Part shown: positions 20,821 to 28,085 of the stretch, in pieces | Position numbering within the stretch: position 1 is the stretch's first letter | Layout of the letters: each line of letters starts with the position of its first letter | Origin: a virus | Direction: 5' to 3' (one strand) | DNA length: 33,150 nt | IMG/VR virus record: IMGVR_UViG_3300043436_001091 | Location: 1-33,150 of that record | Position numbers and translations under genes: made by a program | The notes under the pieces: generated by a model | Database searches by the model: none | The model's input: the letters and a program-made list of their open reading frames with translations, nothing else | What the model was told of the DNA's origin: nothing

Positions 20821-21440
20821 CCTATGGCCTCCATGCAACTGAAGCTGATGCCATAGATCGAAGCCTCGTTGACCGACCAAGATGACTCGTTGCTGGCAAG
20901 ACGCCAGCGTCCAACAGTGTTTGTCACAACGACGGTCGCATTGTTGGCCGGGGCCGTGCGGATGTGAGGCCACAGAAGCAATGTTGCCTGCCCGCTGGCA
21001 TTTGTGTTCACGTCGGCAAGAACCTTGTGCAAAGTGGCAGAGGAAGCGGCCCCAAGCTGCACATAGTCCCCAGCCCTTAGCCATCCCGTCACGTTGGCAG
21101 TGCAGCCATCTATGGCAAGGTCTTCCCCGACTTGGCTTGCTCCGTTGACAAGTGGAGTGCCGCCTATCGCACCGCGTGGGGTAGCGCCAATCGGATCTCC
21201 CATCGTGAATGTGCCGAAGCTGCCACGCAGGCTGACCAGCCAAGCGACCCATTGCTCTGCATCTGCGCGGATCATGGGCGGCAGGCTCACATCAGCCTGC
21301 CACATCTGCCCGGCGCTGGCCTGCGCTTGGCTGGCATAGGTGAACGGTGACCGCTCCACAGTGACCGCGTTGGTGGCCCGCAGTTCCATGCTTCTGCGCC
21401 CGGTGTGCGACGGCAGGGTCAGAGGATATGTAATCGCCAT
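20817..21440 (-). CDS. distal tail protein (Dit-like)
   Basis: A 207-aa beta protein starting MAITYPLTLPSHTGRRSMEL. The conserved block QMWQADVSLPPMIRADAEQW (about 45-64), then LVSLRGSFGTFTMGDP, is characteristic of phage distal tail proteins that cap the tube next to the tape measure. A second domain of about 90 residues (SQVGEDLAIDGCTANVTGWL and on) resembles a galectin-like insert. It begins in a TGATG overlap with the tape measure stop. It would connect tail tube, hub and tip. Confidence 0.8.
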   Translation of the reverse strand: MAITYPLTLPSHTGRRSMELRATNAVTVERSPFTYASQAQASAGQMWQADVSLPPMIRADAEQWVAWLVSLRGSFGTFTMGDPIGATPRGAIGGTPLVNGASQVGEDLAIDGCTANVTGWLRAGDYVQLGAASSATLHKVLADVNTNASGQATLLLWPHIRTAPANNATVVVTNTVGRWRLASNESSWSVNEASIYGISFSCMEAIG

Positions 21441-23227
21441 CAGTAGCCCATCCCATTGACGCTGCGCCGCTGTGCATCGAACACGGCGGCCTTGGTGCTT
21501 TCCACGATCTTCGGCAGCATGGCTTGGATTTCCGCACGGCTCACACCAGCGCCGAAGGTGTTCTGCTGAATGACCGTCACACCCTGACCGCCGCCCAGCT
21601 TATTGTTTGGGACAACCTGCGCGTTGCGCGACGGGACAACAAGCTCTGGCCCGCGCTCACCGACCATGTAGGCCCGACCGCCAGTGACCGGGCCGCCCAT
21701 AGCTTTAGCGCCAGAAATAGCAGGTGCCAGAGCCGGGAATATCGACCCAATCAAGCCCATCGCGGCGTTTACGATTCGCTGCACGACAAGCACCTCGTAG
21801 AGCTTCAGGATGATGTTGCGGGCCATGTCGCGGAAGGCGTCCTTCACCGACTTCGTGCCATCAACCATCGACATGAAAGCACCTGAGAAAGAGTCGCGGA
21901 TCGTGTCTGCGATGGCCTTCATGTTTTCTTGCTGCCTTTTCAGCTCATCAGCGGCTGCTTTAGCGGCACCGCCAGCCTTATCGGATGCCTCTGCGGCAGC
22001 ATCGCCGAAGATGTCTACCTCTGTCGTGCCAGCGGCCACTGCGCTTGTCAGTGCATTCCAAGCGCCAGAAATTCCCGTCTTAGCAGTTTTAAAAGCATCT
22101 TGAGCAGAATTTGCAGCATTAATAGATGCTTCCGACCATCCAGCGACTGACTCACCCGCAGATTTAGACCAATCAGAAATGTATTCATCAGCGACAAGGC
22201 TACCCAATCCGACAGAATCCACAAATTTGTTCCAGCCAGATATCATGGCATTCACAAGGCCTTCCCATTTTTCCATAATCATGGAAAACGCGGAGACAAA
22301 CTTTCCGACCATGCTTAATGTGAGAGCAACTATCACAAGCCGGAAACCTTCAGCATACCAAGACATGCCAGAAAAAACTGCTTTGGCCAAATCCCAAAGC
22401 AGCTTCATGGCATTACCAAAGCCGCCTGCGCCTTCCTTCAGACGGAGGAAGAGTTCAACTAGCTTTGCCAAACCAAGAAGAAGAGCAATTGGCAGCAGGC
22501 GCATCATGGCCGCACCAAGCGCTTTTAGCGTACCCGTAAGACTGATAGCTGCAAATTGCAGCCTGAACATGATGACCTCTTTGGCCACCAAAGCCCTTCC
22601 AGCCAAAACTGTCTGGTAAGCCAAATATTGGGCTGCGGCTGCACTTGCAGTAACAGCCGCAGCAGAGATCATAGCCGCAACTTTTAGGGCAGCAAACCTC
22701 AGAGCAAGCAGGCCCACAAATATAAGAACAGTGTCGATCTGGCCAGACATTCCGCCGAAAACAGACCCAATGATTGACCCAAGCTCTTTTATAGATGCCA
22801 CAACAGCAGACACTGGTGCCTGAAGAACCCCGAGGACCGAACCAAGGTTTTCGATCTCACGGCCAGACTTCTGAGCAACAACGCCCAAGGCGGCCACGAC
22901 GGCGACAACGGCACCGATCACGGCACCAGCCGGGCCGAAGATTTGCAAAAGCTGCGGTGCCTGCTGGCCGAATGCCTGCAAGCCGTTGGTGCCGTTGGCC
23001 AACTGAACTGCAAAGTCACCGACCTGAAAGCCTGCCTGCTGGAGCGCGCCCTTGGCCCACTTCTGGGTTGCTGTGTTGGCAAGGCCAGATGCCTGAGAGA
23101 AGCCCCTCACACTTGATGTGGCAGCGTTTACCGTAGCTGCCGTGCGAGTGACCTGATCCTGAACGGCCTTCAGGGGAGCCGTGGCGCGGTCGATGACCCG
23201 TAGGTCAAATACGAGACTTTCGCTCAT
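21440..23227 (-). CDS. tail tape measure protein (595 aa)
   Basis: A long helical protein with several hydrophobic spans (about 97-118, 160-215, 240-262), typical of tape measure proteins that set tail length and enter the membrane during infection. The C-terminus carries the hallmark GRAYMVGERGPELVVPSRNA (about 525-544), as in many siphovirus tape measures. N-terminally, residues 1-60 (LVFDLRVIDRATAPLKAVQD) are helical. At 595 aa it predicts a shortish tail. Its start lies within the end of the frameshift extension of the chaperone gene (overlap of 23 bases). GAGG is close to the ATG. Confidence 0.9.
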   Translation of the reverse strand: MSESLVFDLRVIDRATAPLKAVQDQVTRTAATVNAATSSVRGFSQASGLANTATQKWAKGALQQAGFQVGDFAVQLANGTNGLQAFGQQAPQLLQIFGPAGAVIGAVVAVVAALGVVAQKSGREIENLGSVLGVLQAPVSAVVASIKELGSIIGSVFGGMSGQIDTVLIFVGLLALRFAALKVAAMISAAAVTASAAAAQYLAYQTVLAGRALVAKEVIMFRLQFAAISLTGTLKALGAAMMRLLPIALLLGLAKLVELFLRLKEGAGGFGNAMKLLWDLAKAVFSGMSWYAEGFRLVIVALTLSMVGKFVSAFSMIMEKWEGLVNAMISGWNKFVDSVGLGSLVADEYISDWSKSAGESVAGWSEASINAANSAQDAFKTAKTGISGAWNALTSAVAAGTTEVDIFGDAAAEASDKAGGAAKAAADELKRQQENMKAIADTIRDSFSGAFMSMVDGTKSVKDAFRDMARNIILKLYEVLVVQRIVNAAMGLIGSIFPALAPAISGAKAMGGPVTGGRAYMVGERGPELVVPSRNAQVVPNNKLGGGQGVTVIQQNTFGAGVSRAEIQAMLPKIVESTKAAVFDAQRRSVNGMGY

Positions 23228-23710
23228 TTTCCTCGCGCTCCTTCATGACGGCAAAGTAGGCCACCCATTCATTATACTCATCAAGCGAGATTTCCTCAAT
23301 CTCCGAGATGGTCTTGCCCAACCTGTCTGCCAGCGCCACCAAGTTGAGCCTGAATGGGTCGCCTCTTAGTTTTTTGTGTGATCCTCAATGCTCGTCGCGT
23401 TGAACACAGCGCCGAACACTTTGGCGATCACGCCGACAGGCTCACTCATCAGGATCGGCTTGTCCTCAAGGGTGAACGCCTTGTCGCCCTTCTGGTCTTC
23501 GCACTTTTCAATGACCATCTCGACCATCGCACCCAAGGAGGTGTTGGTCAGAAAGTCCTTGTACTTGCGCTGGACCTTTTCGATGTCCCGTGCGCTCACC
23601 GACGTGAAGAAGAGGCGAAGAGGAGTTTCCCCCTCGCCCCATTCTTCGACATCGACGAAGCCACGCTGCTGGTCAGCCCGTTTGGCTGCGATGCGTCTTG
23701 CCAAGCTCAT
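23205..23710 (-). CDS. tail assembly chaperone, frameshifted long form (168 aa)
   Basis: The zero-frame product is a 114-aa protein (23366-23710; MSLARRIAAKRADQQRGFVD, then LRLFFTSVSARDIEKVQRKY), the lambda gpG-like tail assembly chaperone. After a -1 shift at A_AAA_AAC (23369-23375) reading continues for 54 more residues (starting LRGDPFRLNLVALADRLGKT, then EYNEWVAYFAVMKERE) to TGA at 23205. The extension has the look of the gpT/GTA-type chaperone tail domain and no start of its own. As in lambda G/GT, the ratio of short to long form would organise tape-measure folding and tube assembly. The extension overlaps the tape measure start. Confidence 0.82.
23366..23710 (-). CDS. tail assembly chaperone, short form (114 aa)
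   Basis: This is the product read without frameshifting. The start overlaps the tail tube stop (TAATG at 23708-23712). The sequence is alpha/beta and acidic: GEGETPLRLFFTSVSARDIE (about 26-45), then VEMVIEKCEDQKGDKAFTLE, ending in NATSIEDHTKN. It would bind the tape measure protein before polymerisation of the tube, in the manner of lambda gpG. Its gene contains the slippery site that makes the long form. Confidence 0.8.
   Translation of the reverse strand: MSLARRIAAKRADQQRGFVDVEEWGEGETPLRLFFTSVSARDIEKVQRKYKDFLTNTSLGAMVEMVIEKCEDQKGDKAFTLEDKPILMSEPVGVIAKVFGAVFNATSIEDHTKN
23369..23375 (-). promoter_or_regulatory. -1 programmed frameshift site A_AAA_AAC
   Basis: The heptamer lies in frame as XXXYYYZ: the last base of ACA, then AAA and AAC, directly followed by the zero-frame stop TAA (23366-23368). 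Slipping back one base places the ribosome in a frame open for 54 codons. The sequence ahead (AAGAGGCGACCC) contains AGAGG, which may act as an internal Shine-Dalgarno-like element, but a stimulatory structure was not established. Position at the end of the tail chaperone gene is where lambda-like phages use such sites. Confidence 0.85.
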
Positions 23711-24105
23711 TATACAGCCGTCAGTTGTGAGAGAGGTCCAGTGCCTTGGCAGGAGATCGAAATCTCGACCAAGCCATCATAAGATGCCGTCAGATTGCGG
23801 CTCGTCACGATGGCACTGCCACTGTAGTAGATGTCACCCGCTGTCGCACCCTCTGGGTACAGGTTCAGCGTGACGGTGGCACCGACAGTCAAGGCACCTT
23901 GTCCAGTGGTGTTTGTCTCATCCCAAAGGCAATCGACAGTCGCAGTGAACGTCTTCAAACCCGCAAGATAGGTTCTTGAAACATCCCCCATGCTGCTGTC
24001 GTCGATGGTGTCGCCAGTTTCTTCGACCGAGTAAGAACGGATTTCAGCGATTGCGTTGGTGGACCCGACTCTAACGGTTCCTTCGCTTCCTGCATGAGTA
24101 GCCAT
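23710..24105 (-). CDS. major tail tube protein, copy A (131 aa)
   Basis: A compact beta-sandwich-type protein: MATHAGSEGTVRVGSTNAIA, then DTIDDSSMGDVSRTYLAGLK and TATVDCLWDETNT, ending with SRNLTASYDGLVEISISCQG. This is typical of siphovirus tail tube subunits, which form stacked hexameric rings. It differs from the copy upstream at about 15 of 131 positions, mainly in the loop EGATAGDIYYSG and at the C-terminus (PLSQLTAV). AAGGAGG five bases before the ATG is identical in both copies. The 3' end overlaps the chaperone start (TAATG). Confidence 0.85.
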   Translation of the reverse strand: MATHAGSEGTVRVGSTNAIAEIRSYSVEETGDTIDDSSMGDVSRTYLAGLKTFTATVDCLWDETNTTGQGALTVGATVTLNLYPEGATAGDIYYSGSAIVTSRNLTASYDGLVEISISCQGTGPLSQLTAV

Positions 24106-24556
24106 AGGAGCCTCCTTGTGTGGCTATTTCTGTATAAACTGATGATGCGGATTATTAAACCGCAGTCTGCGTTAGCGCGCCAGTGCCTTGGCAGGAGATC
24201 GAAATCTCGACCAAGCCATCATAAGATGCGGTCAGATTGCGGCTCGTCACAATGGCGCTGCCAGTGTAGTACACGTCGGTGGCCGTTGTACCCTCTGGAT
24301 ACAGGTTGAGGGTGACCGTAGAACCGACAGTCAAAGCGCCCTGACCATTTGTGTTCAGTTCATCCCAAAGGCAATCGACAGTCGCAGTGAACGTCTTCAA
24401 GCCAGCGATGAAGGTTCTCGAGACATCACCCATGCTGCTGTCGTCGATGGTGTCCCCGGTTTCCTCAACAGAGTACGAACGGATTTCAGCGATTGCGTTG
24501 GCACCGACTCTTACGGTTCCTTCGCTGCCTGCGTGAGTTGCCATAGGAGCCTCCTT
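23739..24556. repeat. tandem direct repeat containing both tail tube genes
   Basis: Two units of roughly 375-380 bases, 23739-24117 and 24181-24556, align along nearly their whole length with an offset of 439-442 bases. The ribosome-binding region is included (CATAGGAGCCTCCTT on the plus strand at 24103-24117 and 24542-24556). The repeat ends with the shared Shine-Dalgarno, while the 63 bases between the units are not shared. This is the footprint of a gene duplication that took the ribosome site with it. Confidence 0.85.
24155..24544 (-). CDS. major tail tube protein, copy B (129 aa)
   Basis: Paralogue of the adjacent gene, about 88 percent identical by eye. It starts MATHAGSEGTVRVGANAIAE and ends TGALTQTAV. 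The deduced loop is EGTTATDVYYTG instead of EGATAGDIYYSG. The DNA also carries many synonymous differences, so the duplication is not very recent and both genes appear to be under selection as proteins. It is transcribed before copy A. Either or both could build the tube; a mixed tube or a specialised end ring is possible. Confidence 0.85.
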   Translation of the reverse strand: MATHAGSEGTVRVGANAIAEIRSYSVEETGDTIDDSSMGDVSRTFIAGLKTFTATVDCLWDELNTNGQGALTVGSTVTLNLYPEGTTATDVYYTGSAIVTSRNLTASYDGLVEISISCQGTGALTQTAV

Positions 24557-25011
24557 TATCTGGCCGTTTCAACGTCTGTTAGACTAGTGACATACCTTAC
24601 AGCAAAAGTCATCGTTGCGATGCCAACAGGCTGCTCAGTCTCACCAGAAAAGTCGATGCTCGTCGATGTTAGCACCGATTCCTTCGCAATGCCACCTAGC
24701 GTGAAGTCCGCTCCGATAGCCTCTTCAACCTGCACCGCTATGGCGTCAACCGCGCTATCAAGAGATGCAGTGGCATTCTCATAGATCGAAACCGTGATCT
24801 CGACCGTGCGATCTAGGGACTTCACGCCCATTGTCGCGCCCATCGTCATCAGGCCGGATGTCTCGGCACCAGCGGTGACCGTGATGGCTGGCAACTTGGC
24901 CTGCGTCAGCGGATAGACCCGCGTGGCGAAAACCCGGCTGGAGACCAGAGTGACGCCAGCGGTCAGAAGCGTCACGAACTGGTCGCGTATCTGCTTTCTG
25001 ACGTGGGACAT
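24556..25011 (-). CDS. tail terminator-like protein (151 aa)
   Basis: Sequence and position suit a gpU-type tail terminator or tail completion protein: IRDQFVTLLTAGVTLVSSRV (about 8-27), then FATRVYPLTQAKLPAITVTA and LDRTVEITVSIYENATASLD. The LPAI.V.AGAE segment is typical of the family. It would end tube polymerisation and bind the head connector. It starts in a TAATG overlap with the preceding gene. Its last bases overlap the ribosome site of tail tube copy B. Confidence 0.75.
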   Translation of the reverse strand: MSHVRKQIRDQFVTLLTAGVTLVSSRVFATRVYPLTQAKLPAITVTAGAETSGLMTMGATMGVKSLDRTVEITVSIYENATASLDSAVDAIAVQVEEAIGADFTLGGIAKESVLTSTSIDFSGETEQPVGIATMTFAVRYVTSLTDVETAR

Positions 25012-25307
25012 TACTGCTTCTCCAACTGAACGACGGTGACGCCCGTGCCATCATGTATCCAAGCGCGGACCTTGTAGGTCACGCCGGAGATGACCATCGT
25101 CTGGTCCTCTGCGATGGACGGGACATTTGATGTGCGGCAGGTCAGGCGGGGCTGCTCCTGATGCACGGAAACGAATCCGCCAGCGTCCACTGGCACCGTC
25201 TCGTTGTCAAAGATGCCACGGATCGTGCCGCCACTGTAAGTGACGTTGACCGCGAACTCATCGACGTTGAACAGTGTCAGCAGATCGGTGGCGAAGGGCA
25301 GGGCCAT
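25011..25307 (-). CDS. head-tail joining protein (lambda FII-like)
   Basis: A 98-aa beta protein: LLTLFNVDEFAVNVTYSGGT (about 9-28), then RGIFDNETVPVDAGG, RLTCRTSNVPSI and YKVRAWIHDGTGVTVVQLEK. This pattern (a GIFD turn and a final G..V..L strand) is that of the phage attachment/FII connector family, which bridges portal-side proteins and the tail terminator. It starts two bases before the previous stop, with only a weak ribosome site. Confidence 0.75.
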   Translation of the reverse strand: MALPFATDLLTLFNVDEFAVNVTYSGGTIRGIFDNETVPVDAGGFVSVHQEQPRLTCRTSNVPSIAEDQTMVISGVTYKVRAWIHDGTGVTVVQLEKQ

Positions 25308-25309
25308 GA

Positions 25310-25528
25310 TTATTCTTTCGCGGCCCGCTTCGAGACTTTGGGCGCATTGCTGGCATCAAGGCCAACGCTGCGATCAGCGACGGCAGAAGCCGCACGCTCA
25401 GGGGCAGCCTGAACCCGGCCCATAGCCAAGAGAGACTTTCCCTCCTGCTCGGACAGCTCGACGATCTCGCCAGCATTGCGGGCAGCGCCACCTGCCACGC
25501 AGGATTTGAGGATCAGGTAGTTTGCCAT
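25310..25528 (-). CDS. small head-module protein (72 aa)
   Basis: It begins MANYLILKSCVAGGAARNAG with AGGAGG five bases before ATG 25528; a longer reading to 25588 is rejected. An N-terminal beta-strand pair (YLILKSCVAGGAARNAGEIV) leads to a charged helix and an Ala/Arg/Lys-rich tail. Short proteins like this lie between capsid and head-tail joining genes in many lambda-like phages and have been linked to head completion (lambda FI position), but the sequence alone does not show this. Confidence 0.65.
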   Translation of the reverse strand: MANYLILKSCVAGGAARNAGEIVELSEQEGKSLLAMGRVQAAPERAASAVADRSVGLDASNAPKVSKRAAKE

Positions 25529-25587
25529 TCTAGCCTCCTGTTGAGGTTGGGGGCGACCGAAGCCGCCCCCATTCCATTTGAGTGTCA

Positions 25588-28083
25588 TTAGACGCCGTCG
25601 TTGTTGTAGGCGAAGGACACAGCATGGCGAACTGCCACATCGACCGTCTGGAGGGCGCGGATGCGAACCGTACCCGAAGACGAAGCGGTGTAGGGGTCAA
25701 CCAAGATGTCCAAGCCGCCGTACATGCCGATCAGCAGGTCCGCGAAGTTGCCGAAGAACAGGTCGCCAGAGGTGACTTGGTTCGACACGATGGCGCGGTA
25801 GCCGTTGATCGTATTGCCGGGCTGCTCGACCACGAAGAGGCCCTGACCAGAGGCCTTGGCAGTGGTCTTCAGCGCGCCGTACATGCTGGCAGGCAGGATG
25901 TAGGCGAGGTTGCCCAGCAGGGCGTTGTCCTCGGCCACAGCGGTTTCCAGAGCCACGACTTCAGCGAAAGTCGGGTTGGCCGCAGCAAACGAGGTCGGCT
26001 TGTTGACACCAGAGACGTTCTTGATGCCAGTGGGCTGGCCCGAAGAGCCAGAGCCAGCCAGACCGCCGAGGTCGATGGCGAGAGCGATAGCACGCGACAG
26101 GTCGTCACGAACCAGAGCTTCGATATCGGGCGAGGACTGCATCATCATCAGGCGCGTGATGTCGGTGAAGGCACCGAGGGTCTTCGGGGTCATAGTGACC
26201 TGACCGAAGGTCGGCTCCGACTCAGAAGCAGCGCCGCCTTCCGTCGAAATCCAGCCAGCGGAAGCGCCAGCAGTCTTCTTCGGGATAGCCACGTTGCCCT
26301 TGAGGCCGTTCAGCATCGTCGCGCCAGCCTGCATCACAGACGAAGCGTTACGCAGAACGTCGATGAAGTCACCGCCACGGAAGTCTTGAGCGATCACGCC
26401 CGAGTCATCAGTGGTGTTCAGGTCACGCTTTGCCCACGACCGCAGAACGTCGGCGGGGATCATCAGGCCTTTGGCATCAGCACCAACAGCACGCTGGGCA
26501 GCAGCCGAGGCTTCGAATTCGAAGCGGGCTTCTTCCTGAGCGCGGAAGTCGGTCGGGTTCGCCATAGCGCGGATCGCAGCCATGAGCGAGAACTTGCGGA
26601 CCTCTTTCTGGGTCAGGCCGATGTTGGCCGTTTCCAGAGGCTTGTTGCCGATTGCTTCAAGCAGTTCGCCACGGAATTCCGCGAGAGAACGACCAGAAGA
26701 AATGGCTTTGTCAGCCAAATCACGCTTGTTGTGCGATGCGCCGAGACGGATCATCTCAGCAGCATCTTTGGCAGCGGCACGGGCAGCTTCGGCCTTGACC
26801 GCGTCCAGATCAAATTCAGCCATTTTGGCCTCCTTGATAGGGGTTGCAGGGATAGAGGTGGTCAGGTCGTCCGCCGCCGATCTGCCAACGCCAACTGTCC
26901 TGTCGGCGGGGATAGAAACGATGGAAACTTCCATAGGCATCCAAGAAGTGGCTCGGTACGTTTCCTTGCCTTCCTTGTCGAGTTTGTTGATCTGATAGCC
27001 GACCGAGATGTTGGCTCGGATGCCATCAGTCACGTCATCGAAAACCTCTTTGGCAAGCCCGTTTCTCCCGAAACGAACAGTCGCACGGAGACGCCGTGCC
27101 GAGCCATCCAAGGCAACCGATTCTACAACGCCGATCTGCTTGGTCGGATCGTGATCCAGCAGAAGAGGCGCTCGGCCAGAATTCAAGAACGACAGATCGA
27201 TGCTGCCGGGCTTGTGGTCGAGGATTTCAATGCCGAAGGACCGCTCAACGGGTTCCTCGGATGAGACGGCGATCTTGACGCGCCGAGCGTCATTGTCGAT
27301 CACCTTGTCTTCAAATGCCATCGCACGGGTTTCGATCCCGTCACGCGAATAACGCTCGGCCTGAAGCTCAAGATCATCCTCTTGCGCCTCGGTCGGTTCG
27401 ATGTGTTCTTCTTCCAGCATCGCTGCGTCCTCCATTTCACGGGCGATCATATCAAACTCACCCCCATCTTGCATAGAGCGCGCATCCTCGGTGGCAGGCT
27501 CAAACTGGATCGGCTCGAAATTATTGCGCTCCAGCCATGCCCGAGCCTCTGCCACAGTGAAGAACTGGGTGCGGAAACGGATCGCCTGAATCTCGCTGGT
27601 GTCGTCCTTGATGCCGAAGATGTAGTCAACGCCCCGGCCACCGCCGTTGTTGCGACGGCGGAAGCTGTCGTATTGGCGAGGATCGCGGATGCGGGCAGCA
27701 TGTTCATTTGCGTAAGGGCGCTCACCAGCGGCGCGGGTGCGGTCATCCTCATCATCCATGTCTTCGTCCTCATCGTCCATGTCGTCAACGATGCCATCGG
27801 CCCATGACTTGCCTGCATCGCCTCCCCAGAGCGCCCACGCGATCCTGCCATTCGACGGATAGCCGTCTTCACCGGGCCGGAAGCCTTGAGCCTCTTTGTC
27901 CACCTCATGGCGGGCGAAGAAGCTCTTCATGCGCTTGACAGTGCTGTCGGAAAGCTCTTTGCCGTTCACGATGTCACGGGCGCGGGCAATGCCGACCTCG
28001 GTGCCACCGCGCCCGAACTCGCGCCGCCAATAAAGGCCGCGCTGGGCTTCTTCCTTCATCTCCTGCGTCGGCTCATAGGACAT
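25588..28083 (-). CDS. prohead protease fused to major capsid protein (831 aa)
   Basis: One uninterrupted frame holds several parts. Residues 1-95 form an N-terminal domain (LYWRREFGRGGTEVGIARAR, then YPSNGRIAWALWGGDAGKSW). An acidic run (98-115, mostly Asp and Glu) and a small domain (YIFGIKDDTSEIQAIRFRTQ, about 154-173) follow. Residues ~255-400 are an HK97-type S78/U35 protease: VERSFGIEILDHK, LLDHD with His311, ANISVGY with Ser360, and PMEVSIVSIPAD with Glu385. From 421, MAEFDLDAVKAEAARAAAKD begins an HK97-fold capsid protein with a helical delta-like N-terminus and conserved GQPTGI and DPYT segments. The protease should cleave the shell during maturation. GGAGG seven bases before ATG 28083 supports the start. 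Confidence 0.88.
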   Translation of the reverse strand: MSYEPTQEMKEEAQRGLYWRREFGRGGTEVGIARARDIVNGKELSDSTVKRMKSFFARHEVDKEAQGFRPGEDGYPSNGRIAWALWGGDAGKSWADGIVDDMDDEDEDMDDEDDRTRAAGERPYANEHAARIRDPRQYDSFRRRNNGGGRGVDYIFGIKDDTSEIQAIRFRTQFFTVAEARAWLERNNFEPIQFEPATEDARSMQDGGEFDMIAREMEDAAMLEEEHIEPTEAQEDDLELQAERYSRDGIETRAMAFEDKVIDNDARRVKIAVSSEEPVERSFGIEILDHKPGSIDLSFLNSGRAPLLLDHDPTKQIGVVESVALDGSARRLRATVRFGRNGLAKEVFDDVTDGIRANISVGYQINKLDKEGKETYRATSWMPMEVSIVSIPADRTVGVGRSAADDLTTSIPATPIKEAKMAEFDLDAVKAEAARAAAKDAAEMIRLGASHNKRDLADKAISSGRSLAEFRGELLEAIGNKPLETANIGLTQKEVRKFSLMAAIRAMANPTDFRAQEEARFEFEASAAAQRAVGADAKGLMIPADVLRSWAKRDLNTTDDSGVIAQDFRGGDFIDVLRNASSVMQAGATMLNGLKGNVAIPKKTAGASAGWISTEGGAASESEPTFGQVTMTPKTLGAFTDITRLMMMQSSPDIEALVRDDLSRAIALAIDLGGLAGSGSSGQPTGIKNVSGVNKPTSFAAANPTFAEVVALETAVAEDNALLGNLAYILPASMYGALKTTAKASGQGLFVVEQPGNTINGYRAIVSNQVTSGDLFFGNFADLLIGMYGGLDILVDPYTASSSGTVRIRALQTVDVAVRHAVSFAYNNDGV
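26821..26835 (-). promoter_or_regulatory. internal ribosome-binding site and start for the capsid domain
   Basis: On the minus strand AAGGAGG (26829-26835) lies five bases before an in-frame ATG (26821-26823), the first codon of the capsid-like part (residue 421 of the fusion, MAEFDL). This is as strong as any ribosome site in the window. It predicts a second, separate product of 411 aa (25588-26823) made from the same frame. It would supply excess capsid over protease, which a plain 1:1 fusion could not. Confidence 0.75.
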
Positions 28084-28085
28084 GC

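Noticed and set aside
20821-21252. Upstream extension of the hub gene
   Set aside because: Arg/His/Cys-rich translation typical of a wrong frame; it overlaps the Dit gene and ATG 20820 has the usual four-base overlap.
23228-23365. Gap between chaperone and tape measure as an intergenic spacer
   Set aside because: The -1 frame is open and coding-like throughout, so it is explained by frameshifting.
25582-27264. 560-codon plus-strand ORF antisense to the capsid
   Set aside because: Mirror of a GC-rich coding gene with biased codons; no start signal and no recognisable domain, while the opposite strand has protease and capsid motifs.
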